A stretch of 7,134 bases of DNA from T1SED10-198M sp003554345 [NCBI: Candidatus Sumerlaeota bacterium] (GCA_003554345.1 PWGE01000050.1:1-7134); one strand, 5' to 3'. Shown: positions 1 through 6,143, counted from the stretch's first letter. Numbers and translations are program-made. The notes: generated from the sequence alone by a model not told the origin.

Positions 1-85
1 AAAGAATAAGAAACCAGAAAATTTTGCATCGATGTACAGGATGAAGAGGATAAGATTTCAGATTAAGACTACAAGAAAAGAGTGC

Positions 86-144
86 TATTTTCATGATTGG
101 TGGCGCTGATGACCGCATCAGCGTGAATAACTCCTCTGAAAATA
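86..144. repeat. Nested inverted repeat (two perfect 8-bp stems)
   Basis: Outer arms TATTTTCA (86-93) and TGAAAATA (137-144) are perfectly complementary. Inside them CGCTGATG (104-111) and CATCAGCG (116-123) form a second perfect 8-bp stem with a 4-nt ACCG loop, extendable by one G-T pair (103/124). The internal loops are asymmetric, about 9-10 and 12-13 nt. Read on the minus strand the structure lies about 175 nt past the pilT stop and is followed by a loose pyrimidine stretch with four T's. It could therefore be a weak transcription terminator for pilT, or a structured RNA or small palindromic repeat. Its function is inferred only. Confidence 0.5.
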
Positions 145-235
145 ACTTCTACCAGTCAGTAGTCAGCTGAAAAATCGCGTTTTCCCTCAAAAAAAAGATC
201 TGACTGTTTTATGCAATCGGTTCCGTTGTTTTTCT

Positions 236-270
236 GTCCATACTGTCCATGTCAGTCCATAGAAGTCCAC
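236..270. repeat. Four GTCCAY units at 9-10 bp intervals
   Basis: GTCCAT occurs at 236-241, 245-250 and 255-260, and GTCCAC at 265-270, giving steps of 9, 10 and 10 bp. The units are separated by unrelated 3-4 nt spacers. The spacing is close to one DNA helical turn. The array sits about 50 bp beyond the pilT stop codon, in non-coding DNA. It could be a decayed microsatellite-like intergenic repeat or a cluster of phased protein-binding sites. The sequence alone does not separate these. Confidence 0.6.
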
Positions 271-317
271 TTGTTTTCTTCAATTCTGGCGCCAATTTCG
301 GCGTCGGTGTGAGGGGG

Positions 318-1382
318 TTATTTGCCATATTTTTCGATAAAAGGGCGTTTATCAGGCAAGGCGGTGAGAGCGGTTTCATAAGAAATAAGATTTTTTTCAA
401 AAGCCTGAGAGACTGACTGCAAAAGAGTTGTCATGCCTTCGGAAAAGCCTGTTTGTATGCTGGAATGGATTTGATAACTTTTTCCTTCTTTAATAAGGTT
501 CCTGATGGCTTTATTGACTACCATGATTTCCCATACCGGTACCAGTCCTTTTCCCTTTTTGTGAGGAAGTAAGCGTTGAGATATAACCCCCCGCAAACAT
601 ACCATGAGTTGCAGGCGAATTTGGTTTTGCTGATAAGGAGGAAAGGAATCGATAATTCTGTTCAGGGTTTCTACTGAGTCATTGGTGTGGAGGGTGGAAA
701 AAGTCAGATGCCCCGTTTCTGCCAGGGTGAGAACTGTTTCTATGGTCTCCAGGTTTCTCATTTCTCCTACCAGTATAACATCAGGGTCCTGGCGAAAAGA
801 ATGTTTGAGAGCCTTGCTGAACTGATGGGTATCTTCTTCGATTCCTCTTTGTGATATAAGAGATTTTTTTCGATGGTACAGGTATTCTATCGGGTCTTCA
901 ATGGTAAGAATATGCCACGGTTTGGTTTTGTTTATTTTTTCAAGCATAGCAGCCATCGTAGTAGACTTACCACATCCTGTTGGGCCTGTGACCAGGACAA
1001 GACCGTTATGATATTTTAAAAATTCGTGAGCAACAGGAGGTACCCCCAGCTCATCCATTGAAGGGATTCGCAGAGGTATTAATCGCATAGATGCCGCAAG
1101 ATTACCACGTTCCTGGTAAAGATTGATCCTCGCCCGGCAAATGTTCTTAAAAGAAGCAGAAAAGTCCAGTTCTTTGTGGATAAAAAACTCTTTGAGTTTT
1201 TCTTCTCTGACAAGTGGAAAAAAGTTTTCCGCAAAATATTCTCTTGTTAATGGGGGATGATCCAGAAAATAGAGTTGTCCGAATTGGCGGTAACAGGGAG
1301 TATCGCCTTCAATAAAATGCAGGTCTGTAACTTTCTCTTTGAAAGCTTGCTGAACAAGTCTGGTCAGAGAAGTTGATTTCAT
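318..1382 (-). CDS. pilT: Type IV pilus twitching motility ATPase, PilT family
   Basis: This is a 354-residue hexameric secretion-type ATPase, predicted to act at the cytoplasmic base of the type IV pilus and drive pilus retraction. The N-terminal PAS-like part (about residues 1-110, with TDLHF near 19-23) is followed by the RecA-like ATPase domain. That domain has Walker A GPTGCGKST (133-141), the Asp box with TIEDPIEYL (160-168), Walker B VILVGEMRN (202-210) and the His box STLHTND (229-235). The C-terminal AIRNLIKEGKSYQI (292-305) matches the AIRNL signature of PilT retraction ATPases and argues against PilB/GspE, which also carry a tetracysteine zinc site that is absent here. Length is typical of the family. 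No pilB, pilC or pilin genes are in the window. Upstream of the ATG there is no Shine-Dalgarno sequence, and a consensus -10 lies only 7 bp away, so the mRNA may be almost leaderless. PilU is the main alternative identity. Confidence 0.93.
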   Translation of the reverse strand: MKSTSLTRLVQQAFKEKVTDLHFIEGDTPCYRQFGQLYFLDHPPLTREYFAENFFPLVREEKLKEFFIHKELDFSASFKNICRARINLYQERGNLAASMRLIPLRIPSMDELGVPPVAHEFLKYHNGLVLVTGPTGCGKSTTMAAMLEKINKTKPWHILTIEDPIEYLYHRKKSLISQRGIEEDTHQFSKALKHSFRQDPDVILVGEMRNLETIETVLTLAETGHLTFSTLHTNDSVETLNRIIDSFPPYQQNQIRLQLMVCLRGVISQRLLPHKKGKGLVPVWEIMVVNKAIRNLIKEGKSYQIHSSIQTGFSEGMTTLLQSVSQAFEKNLISYETALTALPDKRPFIEKYGK

Positions 1383-1389
1383 AATTTAT

Positions 1390-1418
1390 ATTATAATATA
1401 GTTTTCTTTTAGTGAAAG
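1390..1418 (-). promoter_or_regulatory. Candidate promoter for pilT with palindromic -10
   Basis: On the minus strand a perfect TATAAT (1395-1390) ends 7 bp before the pilT ATG (1382-1380). A weak -35-like CTTTCA (1418-1413) lies 17 bp upstream of it. The -10 is embedded in a perfect 14-bp palindrome, TATATTATAATATA (1387-1400), so a TATAAT also reads on the plus strand. Transcription would begin at or within a few bases of the start codon. The -35 matches only three of six consensus positions and the area is very AT-rich, so this is a tentative call. Confidence 0.4.
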
Positions 1419-1578
1419 AAAAAGAAAAAGTGACAGATATTTATTGGATCTGAACTATAGACCGAAACATGTACCACTAAAACAGTAAAAAGAGCTTTTA
1501 GAAGGCATGTGTCAGGTCTTTCATCAATAAAACAAAGAAGAAAAAATCATTATAAAAAGGTTGTATTTCTTTTTTTTC

Positions 1579-1606
1579 TTGCACAGACTGTAACTTGTTC
1601 TATAAT
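1579..1606 (+). promoter_or_regulatory. Candidate sigma-70-type promoter for the EIIA-CBS operon
   Basis: A perfect TATAAT at 1601-1606 is preceded, after a 16-bp spacer, by TTGCAC at 1579-1584, in which the first three bases match the -35 consensus. A run of eight T's (1570-1577) lies directly upstream and could act as an UP-like or bent element. The predicted start near 1612-1614 would give a leader of about 35 nt containing GAGG (1638-1641), seven bases before the ATG at 1649. Confidence 0.5.
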
Positions 1607-1648
1607 ACATTAAAGAAAGAGTATATAAAACGATGAAGAGGAAAATAT

Positions 1649-2116
1649 ATGGAATATTTTTGCGATGTTATGGATGAAGATTTGATTATTTTTAATGAGA
1701 ATGAGATGGAGAAAAAAGATGTTCTGGAAAAACTTACAGAACATTTATGTCACCATTACGGTCTTGATACTTCCCTTATCCTTCAAAAGATTTTAAGCAG
1801 AGAAGAAGCACACTCCACAGGTATAGGAGCGGGTATTGCCATTCCTCACTGCCGTTTGCCTGATATTGATAAAATAAGAGCATCAGTGCTTATCTCCTCT
1901 ACCCCTATTGAGTTTCAAGCGCTGGACAATAAACCTGTACACATCATTTTTTTGTTTGTATCACCCTTGCAAAGTGCCCAGGAGCACCTGAAATTTTTAC
2001 ACTTCATTACCACTTTTTCCCGCAGTGAACTGTTTGATAAAGCCCTTAAAACAAACTCTCCTGATGATTTTATTGACCTCTGGAAGGAGGTCTGCCGCCA
2101 GGAAGGGAAAGTATAG
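1649..2116 (+). CDS. ptsN: PTS EIIA domain protein, nitrogen-PTS/fructose type (PtsN-like)
   Basis: This is a 155-residue stand-alone EIIA protein of the mannitol/fructose/Ntr class, a cytoplasmic phosphoryl acceptor usually supplied by HPr or NPr. The expected phosphorylated histidine is H67 in GIAIPHCRL (62-70), preceded by the conserved segment SREEAHSTGIG (50-60). A second family histidine, H113, lies in QEHLKFL (111-117). One domain fills almost the whole protein and there is no EIIB or EIIC part, which favours a regulatory EIIA over a sugar transporter subunit. The start is supported by GAGG at 1638-1641. The usual rpoN, hpf and rapZ neighbours are absent. Instead the gene is followed three bases after its TAG by a CBS-domain gene in the same frame. 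EI and HPr are not in the window. The family is secure; assignment to ptsN rather than another regulatory EIIA is less certain. Confidence 0.87.
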   Translation: MEYFCDVMDEDLIIFNENEMEKKDVLEKLTEHLCHHYGLDTSLILQKILSREEAHSTGIGAGIAIPHCRLPDIDKIRASVLISSTPIEFQALDNKPVHIIFLFVSPLQSAQEHLKFLHFITTFSRSELFDKALKTNSPDDFIDLWKEVCRQEGKV

Positions 2117-2119
2117 CCT

Positions 2120-2566
2120 ATGGAGAAGTTAAGCGATATTGTGCAGCGCGGAGAAGAAATTGTTTCTCCCATTATACCACTTGAAAAGGTGGTAAGCCTC
2201 TTATTTGAGAAAAGCTATCCTTTTCTGATAGTAGAAACCATGAAAAAACCCTGGATTATTACTATTGATAACGTGCTGTTTTCTCTTTTGCCTGCTACTT
2301 TTGAATTGCTCGAGGAGTATGACTACTTTCATCATTTTGGGTTGTTGGAACAGGAGTTCTTGCAGAATATACGAAGTGGACTTTTCCTGGCAGAAGATGT
2401 CATGGAAACCATAAAAGATTCTTTATCTACCCAGGATTCGCTTATTAAGGCCGTCATTGTTTTAAACAGAAAGAAAAAGCAGGCTCTTCCGGTATTGGAT
2501 GATGATAATCAGTACTGCGGTTTTATTAATAAAACAATGATTGCTCACACTCTCCTGCAAAAATAA
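2120..2566 (+). CDS. Small CBS-domain protein, partner of the upstream EIIA
   Basis: This is a 148-residue soluble protein. Residues about 88-147 form a recognisable CBS motif: an opening LAEDVM (90-95), a middle helix, LPVLDDD (123-129) followed by CGFIN (133-137), and a closing helix. The first half (about 1-57) has the rhythm of a degenerate CBS unit, with SDIV near the start, PFLIVE (34-39) and WIITIDNVL (45-53), but lacks the usual PVVD core. About 30 residues (58-87) separate the halves. CBS pairs (Bateman modules) typically bind adenine nucleotides or S-adenosylmethionine; the ligand here cannot be read. The ATG lies one codon after the TAG of the EIIA gene, with GGAAGGG (2101-2107) as a possible ribosome site, so translational coupling is likely. 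A regulatory partnership with the EIIA protein is inference from position. Confidence 0.72.
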   Translation: MEKLSDIVQRGEEIVSPIIPLEKVVSLLFEKSYPFLIVETMKKPWIITIDNVLFSLLPATFELLEEYDYFHHFGLLEQEFLQNIRSGLFLAEDVMETIKDSLSTQDSLIKAVIVLNRKKKQALPVLDDDNQYCGFINKTMIAHTLLQK

Positions 2567-2640
2567 AGCTGTTTTCTATAATAAAAGTAAATAGCTTGAA
2601 ACATCTATATTGCCGGGCATTGGTGGACTAAAAAACTGAT

Positions 2641-2665
2641 TTTACCCTCATCGTATCAGGGTGAA
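2641..2665 (+). terminator. Possible hairpin after the EIIA-CBS operon
   Basis: TTTACCCT (2641-2648) pairs with AGGGTGAA (2658-2665), with one G-T wobble. Two further A-T pairs are possible inside the 9-nt loop. It lies about 75 nt after the CBS stop codon. The following sequence has only a short run of four T's several bases later, so it is not a textbook intrinsic terminator. It may equally be a leader structure for recA if transcription reads through. Confidence 0.3.
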
Positions 2666-2881
2666 GTATCTTTTGCTTATTGTAAGGATACAAAGAGGGA
2701 CCATTAAAAAAAGGGGCAATAACATGATCTTTCGGATTCTACTGGGGTATCCTGATTTTTGCCTGCAATACCGTGAATGATTTCTGAGTGCCATGAAGAG
2801 GGATAGTCTGCAGTGCCTTTCCCTTGGGCTTTTTAAGGAAGAGAACGAAGCGGAACTGCTGGATAAAAAATGAAACTATAG

Positions 2882-2912
2882 TATAATGGTTCATTTTAAA
2901 AGAAATAAGGAG
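2882..2912 (+). promoter_or_regulatory. recA -10 element and ribosome binding site
   Basis: A perfect TATAAT sits at 2882-2887, flanked by the imperfect inverted repeat TGAAAC (2871-2876) / GGTTCA (2888-2893). A palindromic ACTATAGT (2875-2882) overlaps it. No good -35 hexamer is visible at the usual distance, which could mean activator dependence or a different promoter. AAGGAG at 2907-2912 lies 8 nt before the recA ATG and is a strong Shine-Dalgarno sequence. No canonical LexA box of the gamma-proteobacterial (CTGT-N8-ACAG) or Bacillus (GAAC-N4-GTTC) type is present. Confidence 0.5.
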
Positions 2913-2920
2913 ATAATTTT

Positions 2921-3970
2921 ATGGCAAAACAGCAGCAAGATGAAAGAAGCCAGAAACAAAATGCCCTTGATATGGCTTTAACCCAGATTAAAAGAACATA
3001 CGGCGATGGGGCTATTATGAAGATGGATGAGGGGGCCCAGGTCAAAGGGATAAACTTTATCCCAACCGGTTCACTGGCTATTGACTCTACCCTGGGAACA
3101 GGGGGGATTCCCCGCGGTCGTATTGTTGAGATTTACGGACCTGAAGCCTCTGGTAAAACCACCCTTGCCCTGCATATTATTGCCCAGGCCCAGAAACAGG
3201 GTGGTATCGTTGCTTTTATTGATGCTGAACATGCCCTGAATCCTTCTTATGCACAAAAACTGGGAATAAAGATCGAGGACTTACTTGTTTCTCAGCCGGA
3301 TACTGGTGAGCAGGCTTTAGACATCGTGGAACAACTGGTTCGATCGAATGCTGTCGACTGTCTGGTGGTCGACTCTGTTGCTGCTCTTGCTCCTAAGGCT
3401 GAAATTGATGGGGAAATGGGTGATTCCCACATGGCATTGCAGGCGCGCTTGATGTCTCAGGCTTTACGAAAATTGACCGCTATAGCCAGCCGTTCTAAAA
3501 CCAGTTTGATTTTTATTAACCAGATTCGCGAAAAAGTGGGAATATTTTTTGGAAATGCAGAAACCACTACCGGTGGAAGGGCTCTGAAGTTTTATTCTGC
3601 TATTCGAATGGAGACCCGTCAGGGAGCTCCTCTTAAAGCAGGTGCAGAAAAAATTGGACAGATTACCCGTATCAGGATTGTAAAAAATAAACTTGCTCCA
3701 CCCTTTAAAGAAACTGAGGTTGAGCTTATCTATGGAGAGGGTTTTTCCTACTATGGTGAACTGATCGATCTGGGCGTGAAACATAAACTTATTGATCGTA
3801 CCGGTGCCTGGTTTTCCTATGGTTCGCATAAGCTCGGTCAGGGCAGGGAAAATGCCAAACAGTTTTTGAAAGAGAATCCAGAAGTTGCACAGGAAATTGA
3901 AGAAAAAATCAGAGAGGAAGTAGGATTGTCAGTATCTTCAGAAGAAGAAAAAAAAGAAAGTCAGAAATAA
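2921..3970 (+). CDS. recA: Recombinase RecA
   Basis: This is a full-length 349-residue RecA, the cytoplasmic ATP-dependent strand-exchange recombinase of homologous recombination and, where present, co-protease in the LexA SOS response. The ATPase core shows Walker A GPEASGKT (73-80; most RecA proteins have S at the fifth position), catalytic E103 in DAEHAL (101-106) and Walker B CLVVD (147-151). DNA-binding loop L1 is around 162-175 ([11 protein letters not shown]) and loop L2 around 201-219, including NQIREKVG (200-207) and [12 protein letters not shown] (214-225). Q201 in NQIR corresponds to the ATP-sensing glutamine. The C-terminal domain ends in an acidic/lysine-rich tail typical of bacterial RecA. 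No intein is present. An A8 tract at 3948-3955 lies in the tail codons. The gene has a strong AAGGAG ribosome site and appears to head an operon with the methionine-metabolism gene 12 bp downstream. The expected recX is not next to it. Confidence 0.98.
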   Translation: MAKQQQDERSQKQNALDMALTQIKRTYGDGAIMKMDEGAQVKGINFIPTGSLAIDSTLGTGGIPRGRIVEIYGPEASGKTTLALHIIAQAQKQGGIVAFIDAEHALNPSYAQKLGIKIEDLLVSQPDTGEQALDIVEQLVRSNAVDCLVVDSVAALAPKAEIDGEMGDSHMALQARLMSQALRKLTAIASRSKTSLIFINQIREKVGIFFGNAETTTGGRALKFYSAIRMETRQGAPLKAGAEKIGQITRIRIVKNKLAPPFKETEVELIYGEGFSYYGELIDLGVKHKLIDRTGAWFSYGSHKLGQGRENAKQFLKENPEVAQEIEEKIREEVGLSVSSEEEKKESQK

Positions 3971-3985
3971 AGGGACAGACTATTG
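3971..3985 (+). promoter_or_regulatory. Ribosome site and TTG start deciding the next gene
   Basis: AGGGA (3971-3975) directly follows the recA TAA and precedes a TTG at 3983 by seven bases. No ATG or GTG in this frame occurs before the ATG at 4043. That ATG lies inside the conserved DGAMGT motif and would remove residues needed for the fold. TTG is therefore the best start. Confidence 0.7.
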
Positions 3986-5839
3986 CAGGACTTTAAAAAA
4001 TATTTTCACGATAATAATGAATTAATTCTCTTCGACGGCGCAATGGGTACTGAAATCTACCGCCGGGGTGTTTATATTAACCAGTGTTTTGAAAGTCTCA
4101 ACCTTACACGGCCGGAACTCATCTTACAGATTCACGAGGAGTATCTGCAGGCAGGAGCAGAAGTCCTGGAGGCGAATATTTACGGGACTCATCCTTTCAA
4201 GCTTCAAAAATTTGGTTATGAAAATCGCCAGGAAGAAATTATTCGGCGAGGAATTGAGATAGCACGTCATGCAGCAGATGATAAAGCCTTTGTTGCTGCA
4301 GCTGTAGGGCCGTCCGGGAAGATTCTTGAACCATATGGGAATACCAGAGATGATGAGATTAAGGACGGATTCCGTCAACAGCTGGAAATTATTCTGGACC
4401 AGAAACCTGATATTCTGCTTTTTGAAACCTTCTCTTATCTTAAAGAACTGCATCTTGCTCTGGAGGTTTTGCAGGAATTTAACCCTTCACAACCAGTTAT
4501 AACTCAACTGGTACTGGGTGAAAATGGGCACACTGCTTACGGTGATTCACTGTACAGTCTTCTGGAACTCAAAGAAAAATATAATATTTTTGCGCTGGGA
4601 ATGAATTGTGGACTGGGTCCTCGGGAATCCTGGGAAATATTGCGAAAATTTCGCCAGCATTATGATGGCTATCTGACAGCTCAGCCTAATGCCGGCTACC
4701 CTCGAATTATAGAGGGACGCATGATGTATATGGCGAGCCCTGAATATTTTGCAGAATATGCCAAGCGCATGGCTAATATAGGCGTGAATATGATCGGAGC
4801 CTGTTGCGGCTCTGAACCAAAACATATCAAAGGAATGAAATCTGCTCTTCTTGCCATAAAACCCCGACAGACAACTATTGCCATGGAAGCCGGCGGTGCA
4901 TCGACCCGGAAAGAAGCAAAAGAAAGTGTGCGAAAGAAACCGGTTCCCGATGAACAACGCTCCCGGCTGGCTGCTAAGTTGTCTCAAAAACAATTTGTCG
5001 TCAGTGTGGAGATTGATCCTCCGAAAGGAACTTCTATAGAAAAGGTCATGAATGCTGCCCGTCACCTCAAAAAGAGTGGTATTGATGCTATAAATATTGC
5101 AGACGGACCGCGAGCGACGTGTCGAATGTCTCCCCTTGCGCTGGCTCTTCATTTTCAAAATGAGGTAGGCGTGGAACCGCTTTTACATTATTGCTGTCGA
5201 GACCGTAATATTCTCGGCATTCAATCGGATCTCATCGGCGCTCATTCTCTTGGGTTGAGAAATATTCTTTTAATAACCGGGGATCCCCCTAAACTTGGTG
5301 ATTATCCTTTTGCAACCGCTGTGTTTGATATTGACTCCATTGGATTGACCCATATTGTGCATGAACTCAACCACGGTGTTGATATTGCCGGAAATGATAT
5401 CGGAGAACCGACCTCTTTCTATATGGGAGTAGGGGCTAATCCTGGTGCGCAGGATCTTGATAAAGAAGTGGAAAGATTTATCCAGAAGGTGAAGGCAGGT
5501 GCTCAGTATGTTCTCACTCAACCGGTTTATGATGTAACCCTTCTGGAACGTTTTCTGGAAAGAATAAAGGAATATAGAATACCCGTGCTGGTAGGAATCT
5601 TGCCCCTTGTGAGTGCCAGAAACGCAGAATTTTTGCATAATGAGGTCCCCGGAATGCAGATTCCCGACCCCATATTGAGACAGATGAGGAAAGCCGGTAA
5701 AGGCCCACAGGCAGTGGAAACTGGCATAAAAATTGCTAAAGAATCACTGGCGGCTACTAAGGATAAGGTTGAAGGAGTTTATATAATGCCGCCTTTTGGT
5801 CGCTATGAATTAGCCCAGGAAATAGTAGAGGATTTATAA
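3983..5839 (+). CDS. Bifunctional homocysteine S-methyltransferase / methylenetetrahydrofolate reductase
   Basis: This 618-residue fusion links one-carbon and methionine metabolism, like the Bacillus subtilis YitJ type. The N-terminal half (about 10-295) is a zinc-dependent homocysteine S-methyltransferase, with DGAMGT (18-23), GMNCG (206-210) and GACCG (272-276). The zinc ligands are C209, C274 and C275. A linker of about 40 residues leads to a FAD-dependent methylenetetrahydrofolate reductase domain (about 335-615). That domain has VEIDPPKG (342-349), HYCCRDRN (402-409), ITGDPPKLGDYP (431-442), GVGANPG (482-488) and LTQPVYD (511-517). The reductase should form 5-methyltetrahydrofolate; the methyltransferase half makes methionine, with a methyl donor that cannot be assigned from sequence. 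Both domains look intact and the length fits the fused family. It lies 12 bp after recA in the same frame, separated by a TAA, and 11 bp before the FmdB gene. No S-box riboswitch is visible, consistent with its being internal to an operon. Confidence 0.95.
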   Translation: MQDFKKYFHDNNELILFDGAMGTEIYRRGVYINQCFESLNLTRPELILQIHEEYLQAGAEVLEANIYGTHPFKLQKFGYENRQEEIIRRGIEIARHAADDKAFVAAAVGPSGKILEPYGNTRDDEIKDGFRQQLEIILDQKPDILLFETFSYLKELHLALEVLQEFNPSQPVITQLVLGENGHTAYGDSLYSLLELKEKYNIFALGMNCGLGPRESWEILRKFRQHYDGYLTAQPNAGYPRIIEGRMMYMASPEYFAEYAKRMANIGVNMIGACCGSEPKHIKGMKSALLAIKPRQTTIAMEAGGASTRKEAKESVRKKPVPDEQRSRLAAKLSQKQFVVSVEIDPPKGTSIEKVMNAARHLKKSGIDAINIADGPRATCRMSPLALALHFQNEVGVEPLLHYCCRDRNILGIQSDLIGAHSLGLRNILLITGDPPKLGDYPFATAVFDIDSIGLTHIVHELNHGVDIAGNDIGEPTSFYMGVGANPGAQDLDKEVERFIQKVKAGAQYVLTQPVYDVTLLERFLERIKEYRIPVLVGILPLVSARNAEFLHNEVPGMQIPDPILRQMRKAGKGPQAVETGIKIAKESLAATKDKVEGVYIMPPFGRYELAQEIVEDL

Positions 5840-5850
5840 GGAGTGCGAAA

Positions 5851-6132
5851 ATGCCAACATATGAATATCAATGTCAGGAATGTGGGAAAGAGTTTGAGGC
5901 TTTTCAAAAAATGAGCGATTCACCACTTAAACAATGTAAATTTTGCGGCGGTAGCGTTCGTCGCCTTATAAGTGGTGGTACAGGTGTCATTTTTAAAGGG
6001 TCTGGATTCTATTGTACCGACTATAAAAGTAAACCTTCTCCGGCTAAAAAGGAGAAGAAAGAGAAAAAGGAACAGTCGGCTGAAACGCCGTGTCAACAAT
6101 GTCCGGCTGGTAAAAATGAGACGGCCGATTAA
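5851..6132 (+). CDS. FmdB-family zinc-ribbon protein
   Basis: This is a 93-residue protein whose first ~55 residues match the FmdB/CxxC putative regulatory zinc ribbon. It begins MPTYEYQC, with two cysteine pairs, C8/C11 and C29/C32, expected to hold one zinc, and a following RRLISGG segment (37-43). The family was first noted near formamidase and formylmethanofuran dehydrogenase genes. Its general role remains poorly defined, so none is asserted here. The tail (about 60-79) is rich in lysine and glutamate and probably disordered. It ends with an extra CQQC (81-84), as many family members end in small Cys-rich tails. AAGGAG (5838-5843) overlaps the stop codon of the preceding gene and lies seven bases before the ATG, supporting co-expression with the recA-methyltransferase unit. 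Confidence 0.9.
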   Translation: MPTYEYQCQECGKEFEAFQKMSDSPLKQCKFCGGSVRRLISGGTGVIFKGSGFYCTDYKSKPSPAKKEKKEKKEQSAETPCQQCPAGKNETAD

Positions 6133-6143
6133 AGCGTGTTAGT

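Larger units (their letters stand above)
1..317. other. Intergenic stretch downstream of pilT; no convincing gene
   Basis: I see no supported gene here. On the plus strand one frame is open from the window edge to a stop at 107-109 (about 35 codons, very basic). Another reads ATG at 93 to TGA at 168 (25 codons). Neither resembles a family I recognise, and neither has a good ribosome binding site. On the minus strand a short frame runs through 75-155, also without recognisable motifs. The stretch does contain a nested inverted repeat (86-144) and a GTCCAY array (236-270), listed separately. The far left edge could hold the 3' end of a neighbouring gene, but this cannot be decided from what is visible. 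Confidence 0.6.
2567..2920 (+). other. 354-bp upstream region of recA; no supported gene
   Basis: This long gap in a compact window holds only weak coding signs. One plus-strand frame contains ATG 2724 to TGA 2778-2780 (18 codons, preceded by AAGGGG at 2711-2716). In the same frame it continues with ATG 2793 to TGA 2871-2873 (26 codons). Neither product resembles a known family, so I do not call a gene. A hairpin occurs at 2641-2665. ATTGCC (2609-2614) and TTGCC (2759-2763) could both pair with the GGCAA(T) at 2715-2720, a possible alternative fold that may be coincidence. The recA promoter and ribosome site occupy the right end. No tRNA or known riboswitch pattern was seen. Confidence 0.5.

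Noticed and set aside
209-400. A 63-codon minus-strand frame overlapping the pilT 3' end
   Set aside because: It overlaps pilT codons in another frame and runs through the GTCCAY array; there are no motifs or ribosome site.
1534-1580. A-rich/T-rich complementary runs as a terminator
   Set aside because: Pairing is only A-T with one or two G-C pairs, and it lies in a divergent promoter region; it is better explained as AT-rich promoter DNA.
1915-2172. An 85-codon minus-strand frame
   Set aside because: It is antisense to the EIIA gene, which has a clear active-site motif.
2577-2582. TATAAT just after the CBS gene as a promoter
   Set aside because: There is no plausible -35 at 16-18 bp and the area is AT-rich, so a chance match is likely.
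2816-2835. GC-rich bases followed by five T's as an intrinsic terminator before recA
   Set aside because: Only about three base pairs can form around the loop, and termination here would lie just upstream of the recA promoter without clear purpose.
3464-3829. A 121-codon open frame on the minus strand
   Set aside because: It lies entirely opposite recA, where the plus-strand protein is unmistakable.
3948-3955. A8 tract in recA as a programmed frameshift site
   Set aside because: It affects only the last few tail codons, and the shifted frame I followed does not join the downstream gene; simple lysine codon use explains it.
4547-5158. A 203-codon open frame on the minus strand
   Set aside because: It is antisense to the well-conserved methyltransferase/reductase gene, has no recognisable motif, and its product is rich in Arg, Ser, Phe and His as expected of a shadow frame.
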